Of a stretch of 64,000 bases of DNA, positions 34,016-45,084 are shown piece by piece (positions within the stretch are counted from its first letter, which is position 1; each line of letters begins with the position of its first letter). The stretch comes from Distichodus sexfasciatus (Eukaryota; Chordata; Actinopteri; Characiformes; Distichodontidae). A model generated the notes under the pieces. The model was given only the letters and a program-made list of their open reading frames with translations. It was not told the origin of the DNA and did not search any database. The stretch spans positions 1 to 64,000 of the forward strand of contig JAVGVS010000487.1 in NCBI GenBank assembly GCA_032718565.1, given 5' to 3'. The translations under genes and the position numbers were made by a program.

Positions 34016-37000
34016 TTCCATCCACAAAGCGGAGCGTCCCTATTTTCAGCTGTATACAAGTATAGAGAGAGACGAGATGACGTGGCTCCAGTTTCTACAA
34101 AGGCACACAGAATATGAATAAATATTTTGTATAAAATATAAACTAGTGGTAGAAAAAGAAAATTTAGTTGCAATTTATGAATTGAGAAGGCCAGGGCAAA
34201 ACATATTTTGTTGCATTTTATCTTAGTCATTTTTTATGCATGATAAACTTGAACTTTTCTAGGTATGTTCACATCAAATAGATACATAAATGAGCAGCTT
34301 GAGTCCTTAAAAATACTGTATAAAATTTGCATGTCTTGTATATTCTATTTGAATAATAAAAGCCAATAAATAAAGGGACAGAAAAAAATGCCCAAGCTCT
34401 TCTAAGGTTAAGAACTGTACACATTTTTTTCATTCTGCAACAAAAGACACATTTAACTTAACAGATATAGATTCTTACTGTAATATGCACACATAAACCA
34501 CAGTATAAATCTTTTAAGAAAATATTCTGTATATTTTTTAGATTTTTTTAAAGCTTATCATAAGATCTCTAACATCGAATTTCTAAATTACATCCTTTAA
34601 TTTGCACTGTTTTAGTATTGTTAATGGGATGTTTCACTGCATGCTGTACCTATTTAGCTAGTGGTAGAAGAATGCTCAACAAGTACTGGTTAAGCGATTG
34701 AGAATAACTGTACCGGTGTCTCGCGGCGCCCCAAGGTGGCGAAGCCGTGTAATAGCTGCACACCTGTTACACAGCACACAGCCAAAAAAACAACAGGCCT
34801 CCCCGGGAGGGGCGAGAGGAACACCGTGTTCCTGAAAGGAAATTATTCATGCACAGAAAGGACACCGGCAGATTTGCTGCTCCACACACTCTCCATAATT
34901 CAACCTCCATCCTCTCCTCTCTCCTTATGCAAGGTACAGCTCAAGCGCTTTGGGTGTCGCCACTCGTCCCCAAATACCAGTTAATAAGTGTTTCCACGCA
35001 CGCCATCCAAATTCATCCACGTCAGGCCTGTGCGATTCATCGAGAATTAATCGAAAGCGACATCCAGGAACTCTAACCAATCGATTCTTGGCCATGAGGA
35101 TTATATTTTAAAATTCTACTATAGAGGTACACTGTACTATATATGGGTGTGTTGACAACAGGGCTGGTCAATTAATCTTTTGTTTTAAACCTTTAATTTT
35201 ATTTTCCCCAGTGTTTTCAAAGTTCTCACCCCTCATAAACATACTACTGCATGTTGTCACTTGACTGCACCACCCATTCTGCAAACAGCTGCATTTTCTT
35301 TCTTTAATTATTAAAAAAAAAAAAAAAAAAATGCATATTTTGCCTTATTAAAATATTCCAGCTTTGTGTGAGAATATTTATAATTACTTTAATCAGTGAA
35401 ACATGAGGGAAAAACTGAAAACTGTTGCTTTAGGCTCTGCTTTAGGTTCAAACCCTCAATCATACGGTCCTGAATCACGGTGTTTTGAGTCACTTAGACC
35501 ACTGCGGTGACACCACACACTGTGAAGCAGCTGAGAGACCTCAAAAATTGGGTTAATTGTGAGGTCACATAGTAAGGAAGAACTTGGACCAAAGGTTGTA
35601 GGTTCGATCAACCTCCAACTGCATGACATTTTTCAGGCACTTATCCATAACTCCCATTTTCCTGAGTACTGGGACCTTGGGCTCCTGAAACAATAACTTG
35701 GGGTAAAGGGCCTTGCTCAGCGGTCCAACTGTGGCCCCTGGGATTCAAACATCCCGTCTTATGATAATCACCATTTTCTGTCCCTCAGACACTGTGCCGA
35801 TTCACTCTCTTTATACCAAAAAGAGTGGATTTGAGATACTGAAGTGCTGAAATATTTTTGATGACCCTAGTGCAAGAGGTTGTAGGTTCACATCCATCTC
35901 TGTCACAACTATCACACTGGGTGTCCCTGTAATTCAGAACCATAAATCTTGCAGGTGATTTTTTGGTAGCAATATTGGGCTGCAAAAAAAGGGGGGCAGG
36001 TGCAGTTGGTGGCATAAACGGTAGGGTTGTGGTGGATTCACAATGCCAAATGATCACTTCACAAGCCAAAGATGATTAAGCCATCCATAGCTCAAAAGCA
36101 CATGGCAGTCAAACAGCACCATCTACTCATAGTTGAGTGACATTACAACTGTAATTGTGCTTATATAAAACTATACAAAACCAACTTGATAGCTTAAATC
36201 CTGACCTCAGTTAACTACTACCTTTTTATACAGGAATTTTTCACACAAGCATATGTCTACCATTATAATTACACATAAATTGGTATCCTACATGAGCAGT
36301 ACCAGGATAACAATGGTAGCATTACAATAAACTTAAGCTGTATGAGTAGACAAATTATATTAATATAAATAAAAATGACATTTGCCTAATGATCAAAAAT
36401 CCAAACCTTGTTAAAGGTCTTGCTCTGGTATATTGCTGGTGGTAGCTCTGATGCAGGCTAGAGCTGTAGTTGGACCCTCAACCTCTCAGCCCAGGGGCAA
36501 GCATCATACCACTAGGCTGCCACCATCTCAATCACTTTTATTTAAAACATCTAATTTTATTTTTTACATTTTTATTACAGACATACTAAATAACATACTA
36601 GAACGTGTCTTTTGGCACAAGCCTTAAAAAAAGCACAAATATAGTCTTACATGGCAAAACATACATTATAAAGTGGCAGTTAACCCACCTGAACCCTTTA
36701 AACAAAGTTATTAAAATGACATTACGGGATTAAAAACATCCCCATCACATATGTATTGATATAGAAACTCTTAATTCCAATAAACAATGAAACAAGTGAA
36801 GCACTATGTATATAAATAATTTGTTTATTAAAGTCACATACCAAATAGAGCAGACAATTAGAATTCTTCACGATTCCTTTATAAACCCAAATTTCCCCAC
36901 TTTTAACACTCTGTAGTTGCACTTTTCCTATGTTAACCTCAAACCAAACCACAGCAGCATTAGAGGAGGAAAATTTGCCCCCCAGGTCCACCAAGACTAG

Positions 37001-37716
37001 GAGCTTTTTTGGGGGCGTCAACTCCTCTGGCCTGTGTCGTCACATGGAGAGCTCAGCCGAAAGCCTCCAAAGAAGGAATCGGCCGACCTGCAAAAGTCAC
37101 TTAGAGACAGACGCATGGGATGGCAAACATCATGCACATACTTGGCAAAAACCACTCAACACCTGGCATTTCTGTCGTCTAAGACAACATTTTACACCTG
37201 TGGAAATACGTCCAGACCACGTAATACCTCTCTTGGTAAACAGGTTTACCTGCTGGTCAAGGTGGACGGATGGATGGTAGAAATAGCCAGGGCCAGGGCC
37301 AGGAACTGGGCACAGCTTGCACTCAGACTGCAGCCGTGACGCAACATGACGGCCCATCCCCTTTTCCGGTGCTGTGAGACAAGGAGAGCTGTGAAAGCCT
37401 TATATAAGGAATACGTAAAGAAATACAAATCAAGGAATACCTTAACCTCGAAACTAACAAAGTCAAAAAGCAGCATCTCTGGGATGTTGGTGAATACAGA
37501 GTTTAGACTATTAACAGATTTGCAAAGAATCATTCCTCGATTCAAGAGCTCAGGAATTGAGAATCGACTCGACACTGTCAATACTTTGACATCACTAAAT
37601 AAGGTCCCAGTTTATCATTAAATTTCTAGACAGGTAGAAGTCATGGCATGACTATGAAGTCCAAGGGATATTAATCATAAAGAAGAGCGACATATTTACG
37701 CACATTATCGATCTTT
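34016..37716. other. no supported gene; mixed repeats
   Basis: A minus-strand L1-like tail lies at about 34045-34095. 34725-35080 is a GC-richer, repeat-poor block with no convincing exon. Degraded tRNA-SINE pieces lie at about 35570-35760 and 36420-36530. 36930-37620 has several 90-116-codon open frames on both strands without recognisable domains, which I do not call as genes. Confidence 0.35.
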
Positions 37717-38038
37717 TCAGCTCTCGAGTCTCTTGGGGTTCTCCATCTCGACGTTCAGGAGCCGCTCCAGAAGTCCCCTCAAGCTGAAACCCCATCGCGT
37801 CATCATCCAGGCCAGGGACGCTTCAAGAAAGAGCGTCTGGAGCAGGAACATCGCCAAGTCAGTCTCGAATCTAAACTCGAACACATGCTCTACATTCAAG
37901 TTCGACAAGTCACTATAATGGACCTCCATCAGGTACTGCGTGGTGTTGTGCGGTGCCATGGCACCCGGCGGCGGTGTTCGTCGCAGCTGTAGCGGCCTCT
38001 CGTCCATCTCTGTCCGGCATGGAAGCAGCAGATCCGGG
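37717..38038 (-). CDS. exon 2 of the candidate HEXIM-motif gene
   Basis: Begins after GAGCGTAG. The frame reads through PLQLRRTPPPGAMAPHNTTQ, then YLMEVH, and ends ENPKRLES before TGA. Codons are GC-rich at third positions (CTG, GAG, GTC, AAC), unlike the AT-rich surroundings, which supports coding. Confidence 0.4.
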
Positions 38039-38294
38039 CTACGCTCATAAGACAGTCCCAGGCAGCCGGCCTGTTGTAGGCCCGAGTCGAGGCTGTGGTG
38101 GCAGCTTCTCCGACCACTCACCTGTTCGTCTTCTCTTCCTTCTCACACTGTCCGACGTATTTTCGAACTGCAGTTTTCAGCAAACGCGCGTAAAGAAACT
38201 TTCTTTTCTTGGATTTCGACCATTTTGGCCGCTTTTCGGCATGAGGGTTTCCGACGCTCTGGGTTTTTCGTCGTGACCATCTTATTTGACGCAT
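37717..38294 (-). CDS. candidate small nuclear protein gene with a HEXIM-like PYNT-type motif
   Basis: Proposed two-exon gene of 164 codons. Exon 1 (38294-38122) starts at an ATG about 135 nt downstream of the expected start site. It encodes a very basic segment with KRPKWSKSKKRKF, a likely nuclear localisation or RNA-binding stretch. It ends at a perfect CAG|GTGAGT donor, phase 2. Exon 2 (38038-37717), after an 83-nt intron, restores a frame that runs 106 codons to TGA. It contains APHNTTQYLM, close to the APYNTTQFLM core of HEXIM proteins, where the PYNT motif contacts P-TEFb. The residues after it (EVHYSDLSNLNVEH) do not obviously continue as HEXIM, and its acidic and coiled-coil regions are not evident. 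The acceptor has a weak pyrimidine tract, so a one-base frameshift in a single-exon gene is the alternative. A textbook promoter lies just upstream. What is seen is the promoter, frames and motif; the product's function is inference. Confidence 0.4.
38122..38294 (-). CDS. exon 1 of the candidate HEXIM-motif gene
   Basis: 57 codons plus two bases, Lys/Arg-rich. Ends AACAG|GTGAGT. Read through, this frame stops at the TGA inside the donor (38120-38118), so either splicing or a frameshift is needed to go on. Confidence 0.4.
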
Positions 38295-38453
38295 ATCACA
38301 CCTATATACCTAACCGATGTACACACTCTACCGTTTCGGTCTTGCTGTCAGACTTGCCAAAACATGGGGCTAAGTCATGAACCGTATCATGACCAAACAA
38401 TACGTTTCACGCACGTTGCCGTTACCTACGAACATCCCCTTGTGACGCGGCTG

Positions 38454-38523
38454 CTATTTATAACGGCAAGTTAAGGAGGATGTGACGTCAATGGGCGGGA
38501 AATACGTTCTTTCACCTCATTGG
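38454..38523 (-). promoter_or_regulatory. minus-strand core promoter: CCAAT, GC box, CRE, TATA
   Basis: Read on the minus strand, the order is a CCAAT box (38523-38519), a GC box CCCGCCC (38499-38493), a palindromic CRE TGACGTCA (38490-38483) and a TATA box TATAAATAG (38462-38454). Spacing from CCAAT to TATA is about 60 bases, which predicts transcription starting near 38425 and reading toward 38294. Confidence 0.6.
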
Positions 38524-40819
38524 ATGTTCTTAAAATCAAACCGAAATTTAACGCAGAAATCATACGTCATAGACGTGGAAAAGCAGAAATAATTACCTTT
38601 CGTTCTGTAAATACATTTGGTATTATCTTGTAGAAATAACGATTAAGATTTAATTAAGCTAATTTGCTTTGGTGGTGCAGACATCAAGACATTTGGCCAC
38701 TTTCCCAGTCGAGGACTAAAGCCTAGTCCAAGACTAGTTTTGAGTTTAAATGGTAAATCTGCATTGGTACTATAAATTAGCCCAGGGCTAGGCTTAATGA
38801 AATCCATGAGCAGGAAACCATCCCATAAATAGCAAAAAGATTGTTTAAAATGTGTTTTTTATGTTCAGGATAAGTATAAATATGAATAGAACAAAAATGA
38901 ATGAGCCAGAAGTAGAGAATGTGTGTAATGGATATGGATAAATAATCCACTGTACAATCCGATTTGGGGATGTGCAACAGTGCAATATTCACAGTATGAG
39001 AAGCATTACATGACAATATATATGTGCAGTACAGGGTGGGAGATAAGAGTCAGTATTACAAAAGCAGTCAAGTGGAAAAAAACATACAATTTCAATACTG
39101 AAATTGTCTCTTTAAACAGACCATCTATTTAAAATAGCATCTCTATAAAGTCCTAAACTAAGTAGAAGATGAAAATGTGTGAAGAATTAAAAAATATATG
39201 CAAATATTACAACAGCAATGAGGAGAAAAACTACAATTACAATCATGGAATGAAAATTTCAACGTTAAAAAGTATTTTCTGTTCATATTGTGAAAATACC
39301 TTTACAATTCGCAGGGGATTAAATGCTCGTTTAATTTGATTTTAATATAAATAAATTGTATAATCAATTGCGAATGAGCTCTGAACTCTTACCACATCGG
39401 TAGATAAACGTGGGGGCAGGGTACATGCAAATCCGCAGCCTTTCCAACTAAATAGTGTTCGTAAAGGTACTCCTCCACTTCCAGAGTGTTTTTATTTTGA
39501 AACGCCTTTTAGATACTACAGTAGTGTCTTGATTCAAACGAAGCATCACACTCCTGACTGGACAATAGAACAATAGATCGAAGTGTAAACTGTGCCATTC
39601 AGTCGGAGAAAGAAAAGGCATGAATTACTCCTTCCTCCCCCTCGTTCCCTACGAAACCAAGACGTTCTTTACACGGTTCTCCAACTCAAAAATGACCAGA
39701 GGGCCTAGGCAGCGACACGATTTTAAATGTTATAATATTAAGTCACCTTTAAAAAAAAAAAAAGAGATCATTATGGTTCAATATTTGCTGAACAATGATT
39801 AAATTCCATTGAGCAAAGAGACAAACAAACACGTAAATGATGTAAATAGAAATCAAATTCATGTCTCTGCAAACTGATGATTATCTCTAAATGTGAATTA
39901 CAGGGACGAAGCGTCTATCTTCACACTTCGACACCTTTACTACGGCAATTTTAAATCAAATATAACTCTCTAATAGCGTACGTCTGAGCCACTGGCAGCT
40001 CGCAGATTCGGACGCAACCTGTGCATCGTCTAGGGCTTTCATAAAGAACCGGTTCCTCGATTCAAGGTGGCTAAGAACTAAGAATCGACTCCAGTCAGTT
40101 CACCAAGTAACATTACAAACTAAATTCCCATTTTACCATAAATATTCAAAGAAAGATACAGTACAGTCTGATGTCTCTCTACATGACATAAAATCATGCA
40201 GAACGATATTTTTAATGTTCCAGTGCAGTGTAGTTTTCAATTAGTCACGAACTTTACTAATTGAAATAACCTGTATTGATAAAGTGAATCAATACTGGTT
40301 AGAATATGAAAACATATTCAAAGATTAAAAGTTATCTGTTACGTAGTTATACAAAAGTAACATTGTAGTGAAAGGTAAACTTCTGGTTATTACTGTTTAA
40401 ATGTGTATTAATTAGTAAGCACATATATTAAATAAAACTTATCATTTATATGAAAAATACCCCCATACAAAAGTTATATATATGTCGATTTATTAAAGAA
40501 GTTATACAAATATAAAATTACTGATTACATATATTTAGTAAATAGATTAACTGGAAACTGTCACATCTATACCATCATATATATAATTTTGGTTTTAAAA
40601 CAAATCTGTTGGCTAAAATCGTCTAGGGCCAAAGCTAAGTGTCCTCCTTTTCACACATTTAAATCTGGTCACCCTAAGTAAACAGACGATGCCCCGATTC
40701 TGCCAACGTGTTGTCGATCATTTATACTGTAAGGCTACTTGTTCTTTGTTGTTGCTCTGAAAAATCACTATCTGGAGTCGACTCCGAATCGGACTCGATT
40801 CTCGAAGCGTGCCAGATTC
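38524..40819. other. intergenic, mostly AT-rich
   Basis: 38696-38801 is a short fold-back repeat (AAGCCTAGTCCAAGACTAG; AGCCCAGGGCTAGGCTTAAT), related to 49375-49485. 40025-40095 and 40755-40815 contain GAATCGACTC-type words of a decayed hAT-like element. No gene seen. Confidence 0.45.
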
Positions 40820-40954
40820 GAACAGCTTGACGTCGCTCGCGCGTCAAGTCGCGCTCCTCCCACAGGAGGAAGTGAGAAGGCGCATTTCTCCAAAGTGCCC
40901 TTCACTTTGAACCACCGTCCCACTTAGCGCCTGAAGAAGAAACTAACTTTAGGG
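40820..40954 (+). promoter_or_regulatory. CpG-rich TATA-less promoter and 5' UTR of the Myb/SANT-like gene
   Basis: The CpG-dense segment has the inverted repeat CTTGACG...CGTCAAG at about 40827-40849, an ETS-type CAGGAGGAAGTGAG at about 40862-40875 and TTAGCGCC near 40924. There is no TATA box. The downstream ATG (40955) has G at -3 and +4. Confidence 0.4.
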
Positions 40955-41036
40955 ATGGATCACGAGTTGTACGTGGTGCAGCCGCCGACCGACGACAGCA
41001 ACGATACTCTGCTGAGCCCGGACTACGCCTACAAGT
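40955..41036 (+). CDS. Myb/SANT-like gene exon 1
   Basis: 27 codons from MDHELYVVQPPTDDSNDTLL to YAYK, plus one base. Donor AAGT|GTGAGT, phase 1. Confidence 0.75.
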
Positions 41037-44000
41037 GTGAGTAGGAGAACTGTGGTGCAGGAGCGCGGATTTTGCCTGTATTTTTAGTGTTTGAGGTGGA
41101 GAGGAGCCATGTTGCCTACCACGCAGGCCTCAGGTACTACAACAAAGCAGACTCGCTAGCGTTGCTGCGTTACACCACGGCGCTCAGCACTAGAGAGTGT
41201 GTTAAAAAGGGGCTCGGCATCCTTCATTTAGCACTTAAAAAGTTGAGCCAAACAGCGCATTAAGCATGCCTAGGTACCTAAGACTTATTTTAAAAAGTCT
41301 GAATGAAGAAAACGATGTCGAAATAATGAAGTTTTCGACAGCGTGCATATGTGTAAAGTTGTGTTAATGTCGGTTGAAGTGCAGGTTACGTTCGCGATTT
41401 TCAGTTGTGACGCGTAAACCATCAGATTCTTTATTAGGCAAATATTCTGTTGTATATATTCACGCGTGCTTATGTGTAAAGTTATAATATTTTGTTAATA
41501 TATCTTATAATATTAGAATTGCAAGTTGCAGTTGTGATGTGTAATGTATGCTTAAAGATTCAAATATTCATCAAGATTATTTATTACACACAATATCTGC
41601 CCTATTACATTTGAACACAGGTAAGATCTTCATCAGTTCATAAATGCATAAATCTGATGCTTATTTGGATATACTGATGCAGGCATATGTGCAAAGTTAT
41701 TAGATTCAAAAGATTCTTTTTGTTATATACATATTTATACAAGTACAACATGTAGTGAAATTAGCCCTGAATAAAAATATATATATAAATCTATAAAATC
41801 TTCTTGTAAGCTTTATACTTTAAACAGTGACTGCATATGTGCATATTACGATAACAATTTTTATGTCTGTTGAATTTACGATAGTGATTTGCACCAATGA
41901 CACGTAAAACGATTATATTCTTTGTTACACAGATAATTATTACATTCTATTATATTTGGTTTTTTACATTTTGAAAACTATTCAGATCTTCTTCCTTAAT
42001 TTATTCATAAATGTAATGCTTATTTGAATATTCTCACTATATATAGCAGTTTAAAATTTTGTATTCTCTCTCATTTTTTTCCCCCATTTGCACATCAATA
42101 TCCATATTCTTCTATTTATAGTGTCACCATGGCCTTGTTACCTCGCCCTCCCCTACTCACTTCCACCGATTTATGATGGGCTATATAAGCAAAGTGAGTA
42201 TTGAGAGGAATTAAGTAATTTAGGAAAAGAAAAGCCCCAGGAAACGCAGTGCAAATCAAAAGTTAGAATGTTTGAGGCTGGGGTGGAATGAAATCCCAGA
42301 CGATTTTAGAATCCAGGCCGTACGCGTTTTTTAGGTTTTCAAAAGAGGACATATGTCCGGAGAAAAGAGGCGTCTGGTCACCCGAAATAACAGTTTAATA
42401 AATAATAAATAACAGAAATAACTACTGACACTCTCTCTAAAAATGTCTATTTGTTACATTTATACAGCAATATTCACCTTCTTATATTAGTATCTTGTAT
42501 CTTATGAATGTAATATATATATTTTACATATACGGTACATACTGTATATATATATATTATGTACACTATTTAGGAGATGTAAGGACTAATTTTGTAAAAG
42601 TGATTTCGGTAGTGAAAGTGGACTGCATGTCACAGACCACTTGCAATATGGTTGAAAACCTCCGTTACAATTAATTATGGTCTGCCACTGCGTCGATGCA
42701 GAATCGTCCACATCTGCATCACAATGCATGGATTATGCGATTAATTTCAACGCATAGTAAATACTATTTCTCATAACAACAATAAAAACACGAGAAAGTG
42801 GCTTTTAAAGGCAAAATATAAAGATTTGTGTTAATCCACAACACAGCATTTTCACCAAAATCGATGTGTTCATCATATTAACTCACTTTTTACACTTCGT
42901 TTTACAGTTTCCGATGCTGAAATGGTGAAGTTTGTGCGGTTCGTGCCGCAAATGATACACTCTTTACTGGGAAGAGAAACACCTCAGTTGTGGCTTGGAG
43001 GTAAAGTATTCTGACAATACACTTCCAACTAATTGTTGACCGATTATCGGGGGTTGATGCCATTTGCTGATTATCGTGTCGGTTACTTTTGACCATCACT
43101 GATATTAACTAATTACAAGGTGCGCTACTGTGGCTCCACCGTCATCTCTTCTCTCGGTGTCATTTGCACTTGTCCCGCCCACAACAGTCTCTGATTGGCT
43201 ATATGTCACACGAGATCGAGGTTAAGTGGAGAGCACGCTGAGCAGCTTTACCTCCTTCACCACAACCTGCTGCTCAGGGACCTCACTAGGATTAAAAGAT
43301 AGGGGTGTGGTTGGGAATCCTAACCCTCACTCTCCTGCTTCTCACTCACTCTCTTAAAACATCTTCGTCTATCCACGATTCCATTTCATTTTCACTCGCA
43401 GTAACCAAGTATAACAACAACATTGTACTGATATTGTGTGGAAATACTAGAGAAATGTGAAAGAATGTGGACAGCTGTAGGTGGCTCGCTTGTTCATGCT
43501 AGCTAGCATTGTCTATACTTAACGTTCAACATAGTTGTCTAATTTAACTTTCACAGTTCTATAAGGTAAAATGTTTATTAACTTTTACTCTTAACAATTT
43601 AAATATTTATAAACAATAAAGTTATTTAAATAAAGTTTTGTTGTGTTGTTGTTATTGGTTATCAGCCTCGTAAACTGGCAATAATCGGTATCAATATACC
43701 AGTATCGGTCGACCCCTACTTCCAACACACAGCATTTTCTAGTTACAAAAATCTTGCAATTTCACCAAAGTTTCTGTATGACAGAGCTATCCTGAAAGAA
43801 ATGGGGATCCACAAGAAGATGTCCACCAGTCAGGCGCGGAAGAAGTGGGAAAACCTGAAGAAGAAGTACAGGGTGAGTGTCACAGCATCGACGTGGAGCT
43901 TCTAGACCTTTATCTAATCATGAACTTGTTGAACAATGTAGTCAGATGTCTAGCTGGATTTCATAATTCATACGTGCACATGTGTAGAAGTTGGTAGTGT

Positions 44001-44935
44001 AACGGTTAGGACGTTCGCCCCGTGATCGGAAGGTCACGGGTTCAAATCCTGGACCGTTCAAAGTACCACTGAGGTGCTCAAGAACAACGTTCCGTCCCCA
44101 AGCACTGCTCCATGTCTGCTGTCACGCTGTAAAAGTGCATGTTTTAATTTTTGTAAAATGATTATTTCCACAGGAGATGAAGAACCCTCCGCCCGGCATC
44201 GCCGTCAACCCCACCAACTGGCAGTGGTTCTCGCTGATGGAGGACGCCATGGAGGGCCGCCTGAACGACAGCGAGTCGATCCTGTCCACCGCCTCGCTCG
44301 GCGACGACAGCGAATTCCGGCCCGACAAGCCCAGGAAGCGCTCGCAGGGCGGCTCGTACCGCGGAGAGATCGAGCTGCTGTTCGAGGGCGACGAGGCGGC
44401 GCTGTCGCGCAATGGCGGCGAGGTGGGCAGCGAACGCGACCACATGGACGACGAGGAAGAGGCCGAACAAGCGCAGCTGGCGCTGGAGGCGGAGCGCGCC
44501 GCCCTGGAGGACGAGCGGCTGGCCCTGGAGCGGGACAAGACGGCGCTGGAGCGGGAGCGGGCGGCGGTGGAGAGGGAGTTGGCCGCCTCCGAACGGGAGC
44601 GGGCGACGCTGGAACGGGAACGGGCATCGATGGAGCGGGAGCGTGCGGCGATGGAGCACGAGCGCGCCTCGCTGGACCGGGAGCAGGCGGTGCTGGACCG
44701 GGAGCGTGCGGCGCTGCAGAGGGGTCGAGAGGCGCTGGACAGGCGGAGGGAGAGCGCCGGCCTGGAGATACCACCCCGGGGCGGTGAAGGTGATGATCCC
44801 CACGGCGGAGACGCCTCCCTGCTGACGCCGGTGCCAGGGCGAGAGAAGACGGGGCAGGTGGAGATGGAGCCGGCGTCCGTGGAGAGGAGGCAGAAGTTCC
44901 TCGACTTGTTCGAGAAGCTGATAGAGAACTTTTGA
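40955..44935 (+). CDS. Myb/SANT-like DNA-binding protein with Glu/Arg coiled coil (four exons, one frameshift)
   Basis: Exons 40955-41036, 42908-43000, 43785-43872 and 44174-44935 have consensus GT-AG borders and would encode about 341 residues. Residues ~27-90 form a Myb/SANT-like trihelix of the kind found in Harbinger-derived and MSANTD-type proteins: FSDAEMVKFV, AANDTLFTGKRNTSVVAW, then AILKEMGIHKKMSTSQARKK and WENLKKKYREMK, with the conserved Trp and Tyr. A conserved NPTNWQWFSLMEDAMEG follows, then an acidic DDEEEAEQ stretch, then about 110 residues of (A/L)ERERA(A/S)(M/L)-type heptads that should form a long coiled coil. The C-terminus is RRQKFLDLFEKLIENF. It probably binds DNA as an oligomer in the nucleus. 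Exon 2 is 93 bases where intron phases require 94, so the frame breaks inside the domain. AATAAA signals lie at 45056-45061 and 45071-45076. Confidence 0.8.
41037..42907 (+). other. intron 1 of the Myb/SANT-like gene
   Basis: 1,871 AT-rich bases. A hAT-like decayed segment lies at about 42620-42770 (CACATCTGCATCACAATGCA, GCGATTAATTTCAACGC). Nothing else is recognised. Confidence 0.6.
42908..43000 (+). CDS. Myb/SANT-like gene exon 2, one base short
   Basis: Acceptor TTTACAG, donor TTGGAG|GTAAAG. Entry in phase 1 gives FSDAEMVKFVRF; exit in phase 2 needs RAANDTLFTGKRNTSVVAW. The two frames meet at CGGTT|CGTGCC near 42941, where one C appears to be missing. Length 93 is incompatible with the flanking phases; 94 would fit. 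Confidence 0.8.
43030..43718. mobile_element. hAT-like MITE, 689 bp, in intron 2, perfect 8-bp target duplication
   Basis: Flanked by CTTCCAAC at 43022-43029 and 43719-43726. The right end GGTCGACCCCTA matches the 53300-53750 element; the left end is diverged (TAATTGTTGACCGATTATCG). Non-coding. Confidence 0.85.
43785..43872 (+). CDS. Myb/SANT-like gene exon 3
   Basis: One base plus 29 codons, AILKEMGIHKKMSTSQARKK then WENLKKKYR: helices 2 and 3 of the trihelix. Acceptor TATGACAG, donor AGG|GTGAGT, phase 0 exit. Confidence 0.85.
43985..44130 (+). mobile_element. tRNA-derived SINE (type 1) in intron 3
   Basis: A-box-like TAGTGTAACGG, GGACGTTCGCCCCGTGATCG, B-box GGTTCAAATCC, then CCGTTCAAAGTACCACTGAG and CCCCAAGCACTGCTCC. 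It ends only about 45 bases before the exon 4 acceptor, close to where a branch point should be. Confidence 0.85.
44174..44935 (+). CDS. Myb/SANT-like gene exon 4 (coiled coil and C-terminus)
   Basis: 253 codons from EMKNPPPGIAVNPTNWQWFS to IENF, stop TGA. Strongly GC-rich compared with AT-rich flanks. The repeated ERERA/ERELA heptads span about 44490-44750. Acceptor TTTCCACAG. Confidence 0.85.
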   Translation, partial: EMKNPPPGIAVNPTNWQWFSLMEDAMEGRLNDSESILSTASLGDDSEFRPDKPRKRSQGGSYRGEIELLFEGDEAALSRNGGEVGSERDHMDDEEEAEQAQLALEAERAALEDERLALERDKTALERERAAVERELAASERERATLERERASMERERAAMEHERASLDREQAVLDRERAALQRGREALDRRRESAGLEIPPRGGEGDDPHGGDASLLTPVPGREKTGQVEMEPASVERRQKFLDLFEKLIENF

Positions 44936-45049
44936 AGGGACAATGTCCTGCTCAGCAGATAGAGTTCAGATTTTTGTACATATTGGGTTTTTGTTTTAGC
45001 TTTTCTGTTGGAAGATGCTGGTTTTACAGAGCCCAGCAGGGGACCTACA

Positions 45050-45080
45050 TGAGAAAATAAACTGGAGCTGAATAAAACAA
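45050..45080 (+). terminator. tandem polyadenylation signals of the Myb/SANT-like gene
   Basis: AATAAA at 45056-45061 and 45071-45076, about 120-140 bases past the stop codon. Confidence 0.6.
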
Positions 45081-45084
45081 GGCA

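Noticed and set aside
36930..37621. Possible genes from 90-116-codon frames on both strands
   Set aside because: No domain, no splice logic, and overlapping frames compete; could not be supported.
44122..44943. 273-codon minus-strand and 237-codon alternative plus-strand frames over the Myb/SANT-like exon 4
   Set aside because: Shadow frames of the GC-rich coiled-coil exon; the called frame alone links in phase to exon 3 and shows conserved motifs.
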